Positions 53,749-61,700 of a DNA stretch of 64,000 nucleotides are shown here, piece after piece. The stretch comes from Sedimentibacter sp. MB31-C6 (GTDB lineage Bacteria; Bacillota; Clostridia; Tissierellales; Sedimentibacteraceae). The stretch's first letter is position 1. Every line of letters begins with the position of its first letter. The notes beneath the pieces were generated by a model. The model was not told the DNA's origin, did not search any database, and saw only the letters and a list, made by a program, of their open reading frames with translations. The DNA is taken from NCBI RefSeq assembly GCF_035934735.1, contig NZ_CP142396.1, positions 1,922,001 through 1,986,000 of the forward strand, written 5' to 3'. A program made the position numbers and the translations under genes.

Positions 53749-54738
53749 ATGTTTTCGTATATTAAAAATATGTTTACTGTATATGAGGAAGGTAATTTTA
53801 TACCCATTACCATAGTAATCTTATGTATCATTGGTGTTTTTCTATATAAATCTTCTTTTTTTCTAAAAATAGTAGATTGGATGAAAAAAAGTAGTAAAAA
53901 GTCTATAAATAGCAATTATTATGATGTAATCGATTATGATTCTCTTAATGAATTGACAGAAACAGCAGGTTATTGTTACGATATAAATCAAGATATTTTC
54001 TATTCGCATATAAATGCTTGGCAAAGAGAAATGGGCTATTGTCGCCTTTATGATGAAGCTACTGCTCCACTTAATATGATTATAGATTGTGAGCCTATTT
54101 ACTTTGAGTACGATAATAAAAGATGGCTCATAGAGTTTTGGAAAGGCCAATATGGAATGACTACAGGCTGTGAAATCGGAGTTTACTCAACAACTGGCCC
54201 TGATTTAGACACAATCTTTTTTAATGGTACTTTCTACGATAGTGTAAGTGATGATGATTTATTAAGAATGGCTTGTATACTAAGAAAGAATGGTAAGCGA
54301 ATGTTTAAACGAAAGGATACTCATTGGTGGTTAACAGGTTTTAAATTAGGTGAATTTTCTCAACCTTGGGAATTGACAATGGACTTGAAAATTACCTTAA
54401 AGAATAAAATAATGCGCAATGAATTTATTAAAGGATTAAAAAATGCAGGTTATTTAGATGAAGAAATATTTGTAATGGGGAATTCAGTTAAATTAAGATT
54501 TGATAAGCCTCGTACAAAGCAACCTTATAGTAGAAATGCTTTTATTGAACATGTTGCTCAAAAACAAAATAAAGAATTGTGCGAAGAATATCAGTATATA
54601 ACGTATGGCTATAATAATGTATTAGACAAAATATATGCTATTCAAAGATATGATCCTAATATGTTGGTAAAACTTTTAATGATTGGTAAAAGCGAATCAA
54701 TATTTGAGGATTATTGGAAAATTAAAAAATATCTATAA
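53749..54738 (+). CDS. DUF4474-domain membrane protein
   Basis: 329 residues from ATG 53749 (TTGGAG site upstream; GTG 53740 overlaps it). One membrane helix near the N-terminus (about 18-40) is followed by a basic linker and the DUF4474 domain (about 68-270): YCYDINQDIFYSHINAWQREM, IDCEPIYFEYDNKRWLIEFW, GQYGMTTGCEIGVYSTTGPD and HWWLTGFKLGEFSQPWELTM. The family is widespread in Clostridia and uncharacterised. The remaining about 60 C-terminal residues are helical. It is monocistronic. Confidence 0.85.
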   Translation: MFSYIKNMFTVYEEGNFIPITIVILCIIGVFLYKSSFFLKIVDWMKKSSKKSINSNYYDVIDYDSLNELTETAGYCYDINQDIFYSHINAWQREMGYCRLYDEATAPLNMIIDCEPIYFEYDNKRWLIEFWKGQYGMTTGCEIGVYSTTGPDLDTIFFNGTFYDSVSDDDLLRMACILRKNGKRMFKRKDTHWWLTGFKLGEFSQPWELTMDLKITLKNKIMRNEFIKGLKNAGYLDEEIFVMGNSVKLRFDKPRTKQPYSRNAFIEHVAQKQNKELCEEYQYITYGYNNVLDKIYAIQRYDPNMLVKLLMIGKSESIFEDYWKIKKYL

Positions 54739-54751
54739 AAAGTATAATAAA

Positions 54752-54777
54752 AAGGGTAGTATAAAAATTCTACCCTT
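54752..54777 (-). terminator. terminator between converging genes
   Basis: AAGGGTAG (54752-54759) and CTACCCTT (54770-54777). On the minus strand TTTTATTAT follows, so it mainly ends the alcohol dehydrogenase transcript. Confidence 0.8.
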
Positions 54778-54790
54778 AAAATTTTGGATA

Positions 54791-55846
54791 TTATATCATA
54801 ACAATAGGTTTAATTAAATCTTTTGGTTTATTTTTCATAAGTAATAATGCTTCTTCCATTTTGTCAAAACCATTAAATTTATGAGTAAGAAGTTTACTGG
54901 TATCAAGTCTTCCTGTTTGCATTAATGTGGCAAGTTTTTCCATACGAAGTCGACCACCTGGCATTAAACCACCTGCTATTATTTTATGACCCATACCGCA
55001 ACCCCATTCAGCTCTTGGTATCTTTATATAATCGCCAGAACCTAAGTAGTTAACATTTCCTATTCTTCCACCTGGTTTTAAAATTGTAATTGCTTGAATA
55101 AACGTATCAACATTTCCACCTGCAACAACTACTTTATCAACACCTTTTCCATGAGTTTTTTCCATGATTTGCTCAACAATGTCACCTTCACGATAGTTAA
55201 TAATATCTGTTGCACCATATTCTTTTGCAATTTCTACACATTTTGGACGAGAACCTACAGCATACAAATTAGATGCACCACGAAGAGCAGCCCCTGCAAC
55301 AGCCATTAAGCCTACAGGTCCAATACCTATTACGCATACGTTATCACCGAATTGTATATCAGCCAATTCAACTCCATGAAAACCTGTTGGAACCATATCA
55401 CTTAACATAACTGCATCTGCTGGATTAATATTATCAGGTAAAATTGCAAGATTACCATCTGCATCATTTACATGAAAATATTCACCGAAAACTCCATCTT
55501 TGAAATTGGAAAATTTCCAACCTGCAAGCATTCCACCTGAATGCATTGAATACCCAGATTGAGATTCAAGTGCGTTCCAATCTGGTGTGATTGCTGGAAC
55601 TATAACCTTATCTCCAACTTTAAAGTCCTTAACAAGGGAACCAACTTCAACAACTTCACCAACACCTTCGTGTCCAAGTATCATGTCACTACGTTCACCG
55701 ATAGCGCCTTCCCATACAGTATGTACATCAGAAGTACATGGAGAAACAGCAATAGGTTTAACGATTGCATCAAGGGGACCGCATTGAGGATAATCCTTAT
55801 CAATCCAACCTGTTTTACCAATTCCTAACATTGCAAAGCCTTTCAT
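54791..55846 (-). CDS. adh: NADP-dependent secondary alcohol dehydrogenase (TbADH-like)
   Basis: 351 residues, closely resembling the Thermoanaerobacter brockii/Clostridium beijerinckii enzyme throughout (MKGFAMLGI, AVSPCTSDVHTVWEGA, GMLAGWKFSNFKDGVFGEYF, KPKDLIKPIVMI). The catalytic zinc ligands match exactly: C37, H59 and D150. The coenzyme loop has G198-S199-R200, the NADP(H)-specific set. It reduces acetone and other ketones or aldehydes, or oxidises secondary alcohols. It has its own promoter and terminator. AGGAGG precedes the ATG. Confidence 0.95.
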   Translation of the reverse strand: MKGFAMLGIGKTGWIDKDYPQCGPLDAIVKPIAVSPCTSDVHTVWEGAIGERSDMILGHEGVGEVVEVGSLVKDFKVGDKVIVPAITPDWNALESQSGYSMHSGGMLAGWKFSNFKDGVFGEYFHVNDADGNLAILPDNINPADAVMLSDMVPTGFHGVELADIQFGDNVCVIGIGPVGLMAVAGAALRGASNLYAVGSRPKCVEIAKEYGATDIINYREGDIVEQIMEKTHGKGVDKVVVAGGNVDTFIQAITILKPGGRIGNVNYLGSGDYIKIPRAEWGCGMGHKIIAGGLMPGGRLRMEKLATLMQTGRLDTSKLLTHKFNGFDKMEEALLLMKNKPKDLIKPIVMI

Positions 55847-56151
55847 ATTTAAACCTCCTATAAAATTTATTATATAAATTTATTAATTAGCGATTGTTAT
55901 AGAAGTCCTTAATGCACTAATTAATATTTATCAATAAAATGATAATTTATTGTCAATTATAGTTTACTTCTTTGCTCGTCCATTGTCAAGAATATGATAA
56001 ATTTCATTTATTTGGTATATTCTACATGTTAAAATTTTGAAATAAACATAATAATTATTATTAATAAACACTTAAATACAAAGTGATAAGATGTTCCCCA
56101 TTTATATTTTCAGAATAATCTATTATAAAGGTTTATATTGGAAGTGTATAT
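55847..56151. other. divergent intergenic region
   Basis: About 305 bp of very AT-rich DNA between divergent genes. The minus-strand promoter TTGACA (55956-55951) and TGATAA (55933-55928), 17 bp apart, serves adh, leaving a leader of about 75 nt. For the plus strand I see no convincing promoter; the phosphoesterase has only a weak GGAAGTG site before its ATG. Confidence 0.6.
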
Positions 56152-57057
56152 ATGGATGTGTTAAATCGAATTAATAATATATTTTTTTCCTCAAAAGAAA
56201 TAGTATTTGACAACTCATCTAAGTTTATTTTGATGAGTGATTGTCATAGAGGTACTGGAGGGTGGGAAGATAATTTTTCAAATAACCAAAACATTTATTT
56301 TGCAGCATTAAATTACTACTATAAAGAAAATTATACTTATATTGAATTAGGTGATGGTGATGAACTATGGGAGAATTCTGATATTACAGATATTATACAA
56401 GAGCATAGTGATATTTTTTGGTTGCTGAGAAAGTTTTACAAAGAAAAAAGATTATACTTTATTTATGGAAATCATGATATGTTAAAGAAAAACACTAAAT
56501 TTATTGAAAAAAAATTAACATATTATTTCTATGAACGTAATAACAAATATTATTTGCTATTTAATGATGTAAAAATTCATGAGGGTATAGTATTAAAACA
56601 TAAAGAAACTGGAAATAAGATTTTATTAATACATGGTCATCAAGTAGATTGTCTTAATTATAAATTATGGAGATTAGCGAGATTATTAGTTAGATATTTT
56701 TGGAAGCCTTTAGAGACATTTGGAGTAAAAGATGTAACTAGAACGGCTAAAAACTACAAGAAAAAATATTTAGTAGCAAAAAAGCTTACAGAATGGGTTA
56801 TAAGAGAGAACCATATGTTAATTGCAGGACACAACCATAGACCATTTTTTCCTGAAATAGGGGAACCTCCATATTTTAATGATGGTAGTTGTGTTCATCC
56901 TAGATGTATTACTGGAATTGAAATATCAGATGGATCGATATGCCTTATTAAATGGAGTATTAAAACTAATAAAAAGAATAACTTAATAATATCAAAAGAT
57001 ATATTAGCAGGACCAAGACGAATAAAGGATTATTTTAATAAATCAGTACAATTTTAA
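56152..57057 (+). CDS. metallophosphoesterase (LpxH-like fold)
   Basis: 301 residues. Motifs in order: MSDCHRGTGG (metal I), ELGDGDELWEN (GDXXE-like), YGNHDMLKK (GNHD), LIHGHQVD and AGHNHRP (GHXH). A basic helical insertion (LWRLARLLVRYFWKPLETFG, about 172-191) between the His motifs resembles the lipid-binding cap of UDP-diacylglucosamine pyrophosphatases. The organism type makes lipid A unlikely, so another lipid or nucleotide phosphodiester is probable. The gene stands alone before cooS. Confidence 0.85.
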   Translation: MDVLNRINNIFFSSKEIVFDNSSKFILMSDCHRGTGGWEDNFSNNQNIYFAALNYYYKENYTYIELGDGDELWENSDITDIIQEHSDIFWLLRKFYKEKRLYFIYGNHDMLKKNTKFIEKKLTYYFYERNNKYYLLFNDVKIHEGIVLKHKETGNKILLIHGHQVDCLNYKLWRLARLLVRYFWKPLETFGVKDVTRTAKNYKKKYLVAKKLTEWVIRENHMLIAGHNHRPFFPEIGEPPYFNDGSCVHPRCITGIEISDGSICLIKWSIKTNKKNNLIISKDILAGPRRIKDYFNKSVQF

Positions 57058-57144
57058 TTACAAAAAAAGGGTTATATTGAATTTAATCTATAAATATGTT
57101 CATACTAAACTATAGATATTTTTAAGAAATAACAGGAGGAATAT

Positions 57145-59058
57145 ATGTCTGGAAATATTTTAGAGAAGCCTGAAGGTCGTGTAAGTTATCATGATTCAGT
57201 TGAAGAAATGTTAATTAGAATTAGAGATGATGGACTTTCAAGCGTTTTTTCAAGATGGAGTGAACAGGAAAAGATACGTTGCAACTTTTGTCTTCAAGGA
57301 GTAAGCTGTCAGTTGTGTACACAAGGTCCCTGTAGATTAAGTGATAAAGCTGGAGCGGAAAAAGGAGTTTGTGGTATTGGAGCTGATGCAATGGCAATGC
57401 GTAATTTTCTAATGAGAAATATTATGGGTGCTGCTACTTATGCTCATCATGCCTTTGAAGCTTTTAGAACATTAAAAGCTACTGGGGAAGGTAATACACC
57501 TTTTAGAATTACAGATACTGAGAAATTGAAATGGATGTGTGAAAAAACCGGTATCAATACTAATCAAGATACAAATAAAATGGCAATACAATTAGCTGAA
57601 CTTTTAGATAATGAAATGAAAATTAATCCTGATCAAAGTAGTATTATGGTTGAGGTTTTTGCTCCAAAAAAAAGAAAACCCCTTTGGAAAGATTTACACA
57701 TTTACCCTTCTGGAGTTCAGCATGAAGTTGAGAATAGTATTGCTAGTTGTTTAACTAATGTAGATGGGGATTATGTATCATTAGCTAAAAAGGCATTGCG
57801 TTTAGGATTATCAACAATTTATACCGCGCAAATTGGATTAGAGATGACACAGGATATTTTATTTGGCACACCTATGCCCCATGAAGTTGATGTTGATTTG
57901 GGAATAATGGATCCTGATTATGTGAACATTGCATTTAATGGTCATCAGCCATGGATAGGTGTTGCTACATTGCAAAAAGCAAAAAAACAAGAGTATCAAG
58001 AAATGGCAAAAAAGGCTGGGGCAAAAGGAATTCATATTGTAGGCTCAATAGAAACTGGTCAGGAAATGCTGCAAAGGTTTGAAGTTGATGATGTTTTTGT
58101 TGGTCTTATGGGAAATTGGTTAGCTATTGAACCATTTCTAGCTACAGGAACAGTAGACGCTCTGGTCATGGAGGAAAATTGTTCTCCACCGGCTATAGAC
58201 CAATATGCAGAAACATATCAAGTTGCCCTTGTTAGTGTAAGTACAATAATAGGCGTGCCAGGCACTGAACATGAAATGCCATATTATCCTGGTAAAGCTG
58301 ATGAAATGGCAGAAAGTTGTATTAACATAGCAATAGAGAACTTTAAAAAAAGACATGGTAAAATAGAATCTATGGTTCCTAAACATAAGAGAAAAGCTAT
58401 AGCAGGCTTTTCTACTGAAGCAGTTTTAAAAGCAATCGGAAACGATTTAAATACATTAGTTGATGTTATTGTGAAAGGACAAATAAAAGGAATTGTTGCT
58501 TTGGCAAATTGTTCAACTCTAAGAAATGGACCTCAGGACTGGAATACAGTAAATATTACAAAAGAATTAATAAAAAGAGATATCCTTGTAGTAGCAGGTG
58601 GATGTGGTAATCATGGTTTAGAAGTTGCTGGACTATGTAATCTCGATGCGATTGAAATGGCAGGAGAAGGACTTAAAGGAGTTTGTAAAGCTTTAGGAAT
58701 ACCTCCGGTTTTAAGTTTTGGCACATGTACTGATACAGGTAGAATATCAATGCTTGTAACAGCTTTAGCGGATCATTTAAATGTGGATATTTCAGATTTA
58801 CCTATTGCAGTTACTGCCCCCGAATGGATGGAGCAAAAAGCAACGATTGATGGTATATTTGCAGTAGCCTATGGAGCATATACTCATTTGTCTCCTACAC
58901 CATTTATAACGGGAGCGCCTAATTTAGTAAAACTTCTTACAGAAGATGTTGAAGGGTTAACTGGAGGAAAGGTAGCACTTGGAGATAATCCAGTTGAAGC
59001 TGCAATAGATATTGAAAGTCATATAATTAAGAAAAGACAAAAAATGGGATTAAATTAA
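57145..59058 (+). CDS. cooS: CooS-type carbon monoxide dehydrogenase homologue with altered active-site cluster ligand
   Basis: 637 residues, colinear with Ni-CO dehydrogenase catalytic subunits. The N-terminal Cys for the D and B clusters are present (C46, C49, C55, C58, C63, C76). Active-site C-cluster ligand positions are H267 (FNGHQPW), C346 (EENCSPP), C456 (LANCSTL), C487 (GGCGNHG) and C528 (FGTCTDTG). The sixth, normally Cys in a GICCTGNE-like loop, is glutamate: GSIETGQE with E303. A lysine equivalent to the catalytic base is kept (WMEQKAT). The His/Glu/Cys pattern is that of hybrid cluster proteins and recalls C. hydrogenoformans CODH-V. No cooC, cooF or acetyl-CoA synthase gene is near. 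AGGAGG precedes the ATG. Confidence 0.9.
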   Translation: MSGNILEKPEGRVSYHDSVEEMLIRIRDDGLSSVFSRWSEQEKIRCNFCLQGVSCQLCTQGPCRLSDKAGAEKGVCGIGADAMAMRNFLMRNIMGAATYAHHAFEAFRTLKATGEGNTPFRITDTEKLKWMCEKTGINTNQDTNKMAIQLAELLDNEMKINPDQSSIMVEVFAPKKRKPLWKDLHIYPSGVQHEVENSIASCLTNVDGDYVSLAKKALRLGLSTIYTAQIGLEMTQDILFGTPMPHEVDVDLGIMDPDYVNIAFNGHQPWIGVATLQKAKKQEYQEMAKKAGAKGIHIVGSIETGQEMLQRFEVDDVFVGLMGNWLAIEPFLATGTVDALVMEENCSPPAIDQYAETYQVALVSVSTIIGVPGTEHEMPYYPGKADEMAESCINIAIENFKKRHGKIESMVPKHKRKAIAGFSTEAVLKAIGNDLNTLVDVIVKGQIKGIVALANCSTLRNGPQDWNTVNITKELIKRDILVVAGGCGNHGLEVAGLCNLDAIEMAGEGLKGVCKALGIPPVLSFGTCTDTGRISMLVTALADHLNVDISDLPIAVTAPEWMEQKATIDGIFAVAYGAYTHLSPTPFITGAPNLVKLLTEDVEGLTGGKVALGDNPVEAAIDIESHIIKKRQKMGLN

Positions 59059-59093
59059 GTAAATTAGCGTATAACGCTATTATCGTGAATAAT

Positions 59094-59117
59094 AAAAAGC
59101 GGCCTAGGCCGCTTTTT
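59094..59117. terminator. perfect palindromic terminator
   Basis: AAAAAGCGGCC (59094-59104) and GGCCGCTTTTT (59107-59117) with a 2-nt centre serve cooS; the minus-strand gene stops inside the right arm. A second small hairpin TAGCGT/ACGCTA lies at 59065-59079. Confidence 0.9.
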
Positions 59118-59637
59118 ATTGTGGTTGATACATTCCTTTACTTTCCATATATTTGAATACTGATTCTCCGTGTTGCTGTTCTTCTTTTTGTATATGATTC
59201 AATATGTTACGTACCTGAGGATCTTTGAATTCAAATATGGCAGTGTCATATGCACCAGACACATATTTTTCTGTCATTAAAATATCAGTACAAAGATCTT
59301 TGTCTGAATTATTATAATTAGTTGAGCTACTAGTTGAGCTACTTTGTGGCTTGAAACTACTCGAACCTTGCATCTGTTGCATTTGAGGCTGTTGTTGCAT
59401 TTGAGATTGTTGTTGCTGACTTCCACCTCCTTGCTGATTCATAGAAGGTACTTGACCATTTAGCAATTGATTAATTGTGTTTAGATGTTCTTGTTCTTTT
59501 TGTCCATTTTGTTTAAATATACTCTTAAGTTCTTGACAATTTGTTAAACTTGCATAATTAGAATATTTTTGAATACATATTTCTTCGTGAGATTTTTGAT
59601 CTTCTAATAGCATTCTTTCTTTATTTGTAAAATTCAT
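59116..59637 (-). CDS. spore coat protein CotF family (ferritin-like) with Gln/Ser-rich linker
   Basis: 173 residues from ATG 59637 (GGAGGTG 6 nt upstream); an in-frame ATG at 59667 lies before that site and is rejected. The N-terminal half (about 1-65) and C-terminal quarter (about 120-170) form the two parts of the CotF/DUF2383-like helical bundle (SHEEICIQKYSNYASLT and DILMTEKYVSGAYDTAIFEF). Between them is a low-complexity stretch of Gln, Met and Ser (about 68-115). CotF-type proteins are coat components or ferritin-like proteins. It supports a sporulating host. Confidence 0.88.
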   Translation of the reverse strand: MNFTNKERMLLEDQKSHEEICIQKYSNYASLTNCQELKSIFKQNGQKEQEHLNTINQLLNGQVPSMNQQGGGSQQQQSQMQQQPQMQQMQGSSSFKPQSSSTSSSTNYNNSDKDLCTDILMTEKYVSGAYDTAIFEFKDPQVRNILNHIQKEEQQHGESVFKYMESKGMYQPQ

Positions 59638-59801
59638 ATTCAACACCTCCGTTACTATTGTTTTCAAAAAAAAAATATATATTCTTAAAATTATTAATTT
59701 TTAAATTGCTTTCATATATTTGTTTAAGTTGATTTATATAAAAAATAGTATTATCATAGTTATAATATAATAGTTTAACATTTAATAAAAGGGGTGACAA
59801 T

Positions 59802-60608
59802 ATGCGTAATATTAATATAATGTATTTCAGTCCAACAGGAACAACTAAGAAAGTTGTTAATGGTTTAGCTAAGATTTTATCAAATGATAAAGAAACGAAT
59901 ATAAAATATATTAATTTTACTATGCCAGATATAAGGGAAAAATCAATAACCTTTGGTAAAAAGGAAATTTTAATAATAGGAATACCTGTTTATGCTGGTA
60001 GGGTTCCAAATATATTGTTGAAATATTTGGATACAATAAAGGGTGATGATACCATAGCAATTCCTATTGTAGTGTATGGAAACAGAAACTATGATGACGC
60101 TTTAATTGAATTAAAAAACATTTTAGTTTCAGGGGGATTTACTGTTATAGCTGCGGCAGCCTTTATAGGAGAACATTCTTTTTCTAAAAATTTAGCTAAA
60201 GGAAGGCCAGATAATAAGGATATGAATAAGGTATACCATTTTGGTCATAAACTTGCTGAGATTTTACATGATGTACCTTCTAAACATGTTAAGGTTCCAG
60301 GGCAGAATCCTATTAGACCGTATTATCAGCCTAAAGATAAAAATGGTCATTCTTTTGATTTTAAGAAAATTACACCGAAAACCAACGAGAATTGTATTGA
60401 TTGTAAGTTATGCGCCGAAATTTGTCCAGTAGGGTCAATTAATTTTGATAATGTATCAAAATTAATTGGCATATGTATAAAATGTTGTGCCTGTGTAAAA
60501 AATTGTCCTACACAAGCAAAGTTCTTCGATGATGAAAATTATATTAAACATAAAATTGAGTTAGAAATAAAATATTCAAATAGAAGAGAGCCTGAATTGT
60601 TCTTTTAG
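59802..60608 (+). CDS. EFR1-family flavodoxin/ferredoxin protein
   Basis: 268 residues. The N-terminal flavodoxin-like domain begins INIMYFSPTGTTKKVVNGLA (phosphate loop SPTGTT) and continues GIPVYAGRVPNILLKYL. The C-terminal part carries two [4Fe-4S] motifs, CIDCKLCAEICP and CIKCCACVKNCP (about residues 200-240). Such EFR1 proteins shuttle electrons between flavin and ferredoxin partners, but their exact role is unknown. There is no partner enzyme directly adjacent; cooS is 0.7 kb upstream across a minus-strand gene. GGGGTG precedes the ATG. Confidence 0.9.
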   Translation: MRNINIMYFSPTGTTKKVVNGLAKILSNDKETNIKYINFTMPDIREKSITFGKKEILIIGIPVYAGRVPNILLKYLDTIKGDDTIAIPIVVYGNRNYDDALIELKNILVSGGFTVIAAAAFIGEHSFSKNLAKGRPDNKDMNKVYHFGHKLAEILHDVPSKHVKVPGQNPIRPYYQPKDKNGHSFDFKKITPKTNENCIDCKLCAEICPVGSINFDNVSKLIGICIKCCACVKNCPTQAKFFDDENYIKHKIELEIKYSNRREPELFF

Positions 60609-60644
60609 AATAAAGTTTAACTATACTTATTGAATTTGGTTAGG

Positions 60645-60673
60645 TTGACATTTGTGGGAAACATAGGTATAAT
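60645..60673 (+). promoter_or_regulatory. consensus promoter of the L25 gene
   Basis: Perfect TTGACA (60645-60650) and TATAAT (60668-60673), 17 bp apart. A 147-nt leader follows, with a TTTGAAA/TTTCAAA hairpin near its start. Confidence 0.88.
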
Positions 60674-60826
60674 TAATATAATGTTTTTGAAATGAATTTT
60701 CAAATCATGTATTTTAATTTATTTTTTAGTATATAGGTAAGTTTGTTGAATAATAAATGTTTTTATAAGCAAATTAATATTAACAAGTAAATTACAAGTA
60801 AATTAATAATATGAGGAGGAATAAAT

Positions 60827-61435
60827 ATGGAAACAGGAACAATTAAAGTAACAAAAAGGGCAATAGTTAACAGTAGAGTTAATAAGAAGTTAAGAAAATC
60901 AGGATTATTACCAGGTAATATATCAGGAAAAGGTATGGAATCTATATCAGTAACTGTGAATGAATCAGAACTTAGAAAAGGTATTACTAGTCATGGAAAA
61001 AATGCAATTTTTAATCTTTCTATAGACGAAGGAAATGATTATACTGTAATGATAAAAGATATTCAAATATCTCCTGTAAAGGGCTCTCCAGTACATGTAG
61101 ATTTTCAACGAGTTTCAATGACTGAAGAAATCAAAGCTGAAATTGGAATTAAATTTAAAGGTATTGAGAGGATTGAGTCAAAAAGATTGTTGTTAGTTAG
61201 ACAAATTGATATAATACCAGTAAAGGGTCTTCCGCAGGATATTCCAGATGAAATTGAAGTAGATGTTACTAATATGAATGCTGGTGAAACTGTTTGTATT
61301 TCTGATATTGTTTTCCCAGAGGGAATAATACCAGAAATAGATCTTGAACAAGTTGTTGTTTCAGTTAATGAGCCAAAGAGAGCTGATATAGAAACTGAAA
61401 CAGACGAGGCAAGTGAAGTAGAAAACGAATTATAA
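60827..61435 (+). CDS. rplY: ribosomal protein bL25 / general stress protein Ctc
   Basis: 202 residues: an N-terminal L25 beta-barrel that binds 5S rRNA (about 1-95, with KLRKSGLLPGNISGKG and VHVDFQRV) and the C-terminal TL5/Ctc domain (about 100-185, with LPQDIPDEIEVDVTNMNAGETVCISDI), ending in an acidic tail. Two-domain L25 is the Ctc form, often stress-induced in Firmicutes. GAGGAGG precedes the ATG; the gene is monocistronic with its own consensus promoter and terminator. Confidence 0.94.
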   Translation: METGTIKVTKRAIVNSRVNKKLRKSGLLPGNISGKGMESISVTVNESELRKGITSHGKNAIFNLSIDEGNDYTVMIKDIQISPVKGSPVHVDFQRVSMTEEIKAEIGIKFKGIERIESKRLLLVRQIDIIPVKGLPQDIPDEIEVDVTNMNAGETVCISDIVFPEGIIPEIDLEQVVVSVNEPKRADIETETDEASEVENEL

Positions 61436-61481
61436 AGAAGCGACAACTTCTACAATGTATGGAAGTGTTATTACATATAAA

Positions 61482-61518
61482 AAGAATTGTTCCTAAAATG
61501 GAACTATTCTTTTTTTTG
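61482..61518 (+). terminator. intrinsic terminator
   Basis: AAGAATTGTTCC (61482-61493) pairs with GGAACTATTCTT (61500-61511, one mismatch), followed by a run of T. Confidence 0.88.
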
Positions 61519-61700
61519 TTGATAACTACCCTGAAAATTATTTTTTAATCTACGAAGTTATATAATGTATAAGTAAAAAATACTAAAATAATTGTTATAT
61601 GGGGGTAGGTGATAATAATAACTTAATTAGCATAATATAGTAAGTATATAAACTTATAAAAAACAAAACGTTAATATTTATTTAATAATGGAGGGAAATA

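Noticed and set aside
55094-55828. Several plus-strand frames inside the alcohol dehydrogenase gene
   Set aside because: Antisense shadows; the minus-strand protein matches TbADH with all zinc ligands.
61560-61700. c-di-GMP riboswitch before the SLH gene
   Set aside because: The GGGGGTAGGTGAT stretch looked suggestive, but no complete riboswitch consensus or stem set could be traced.
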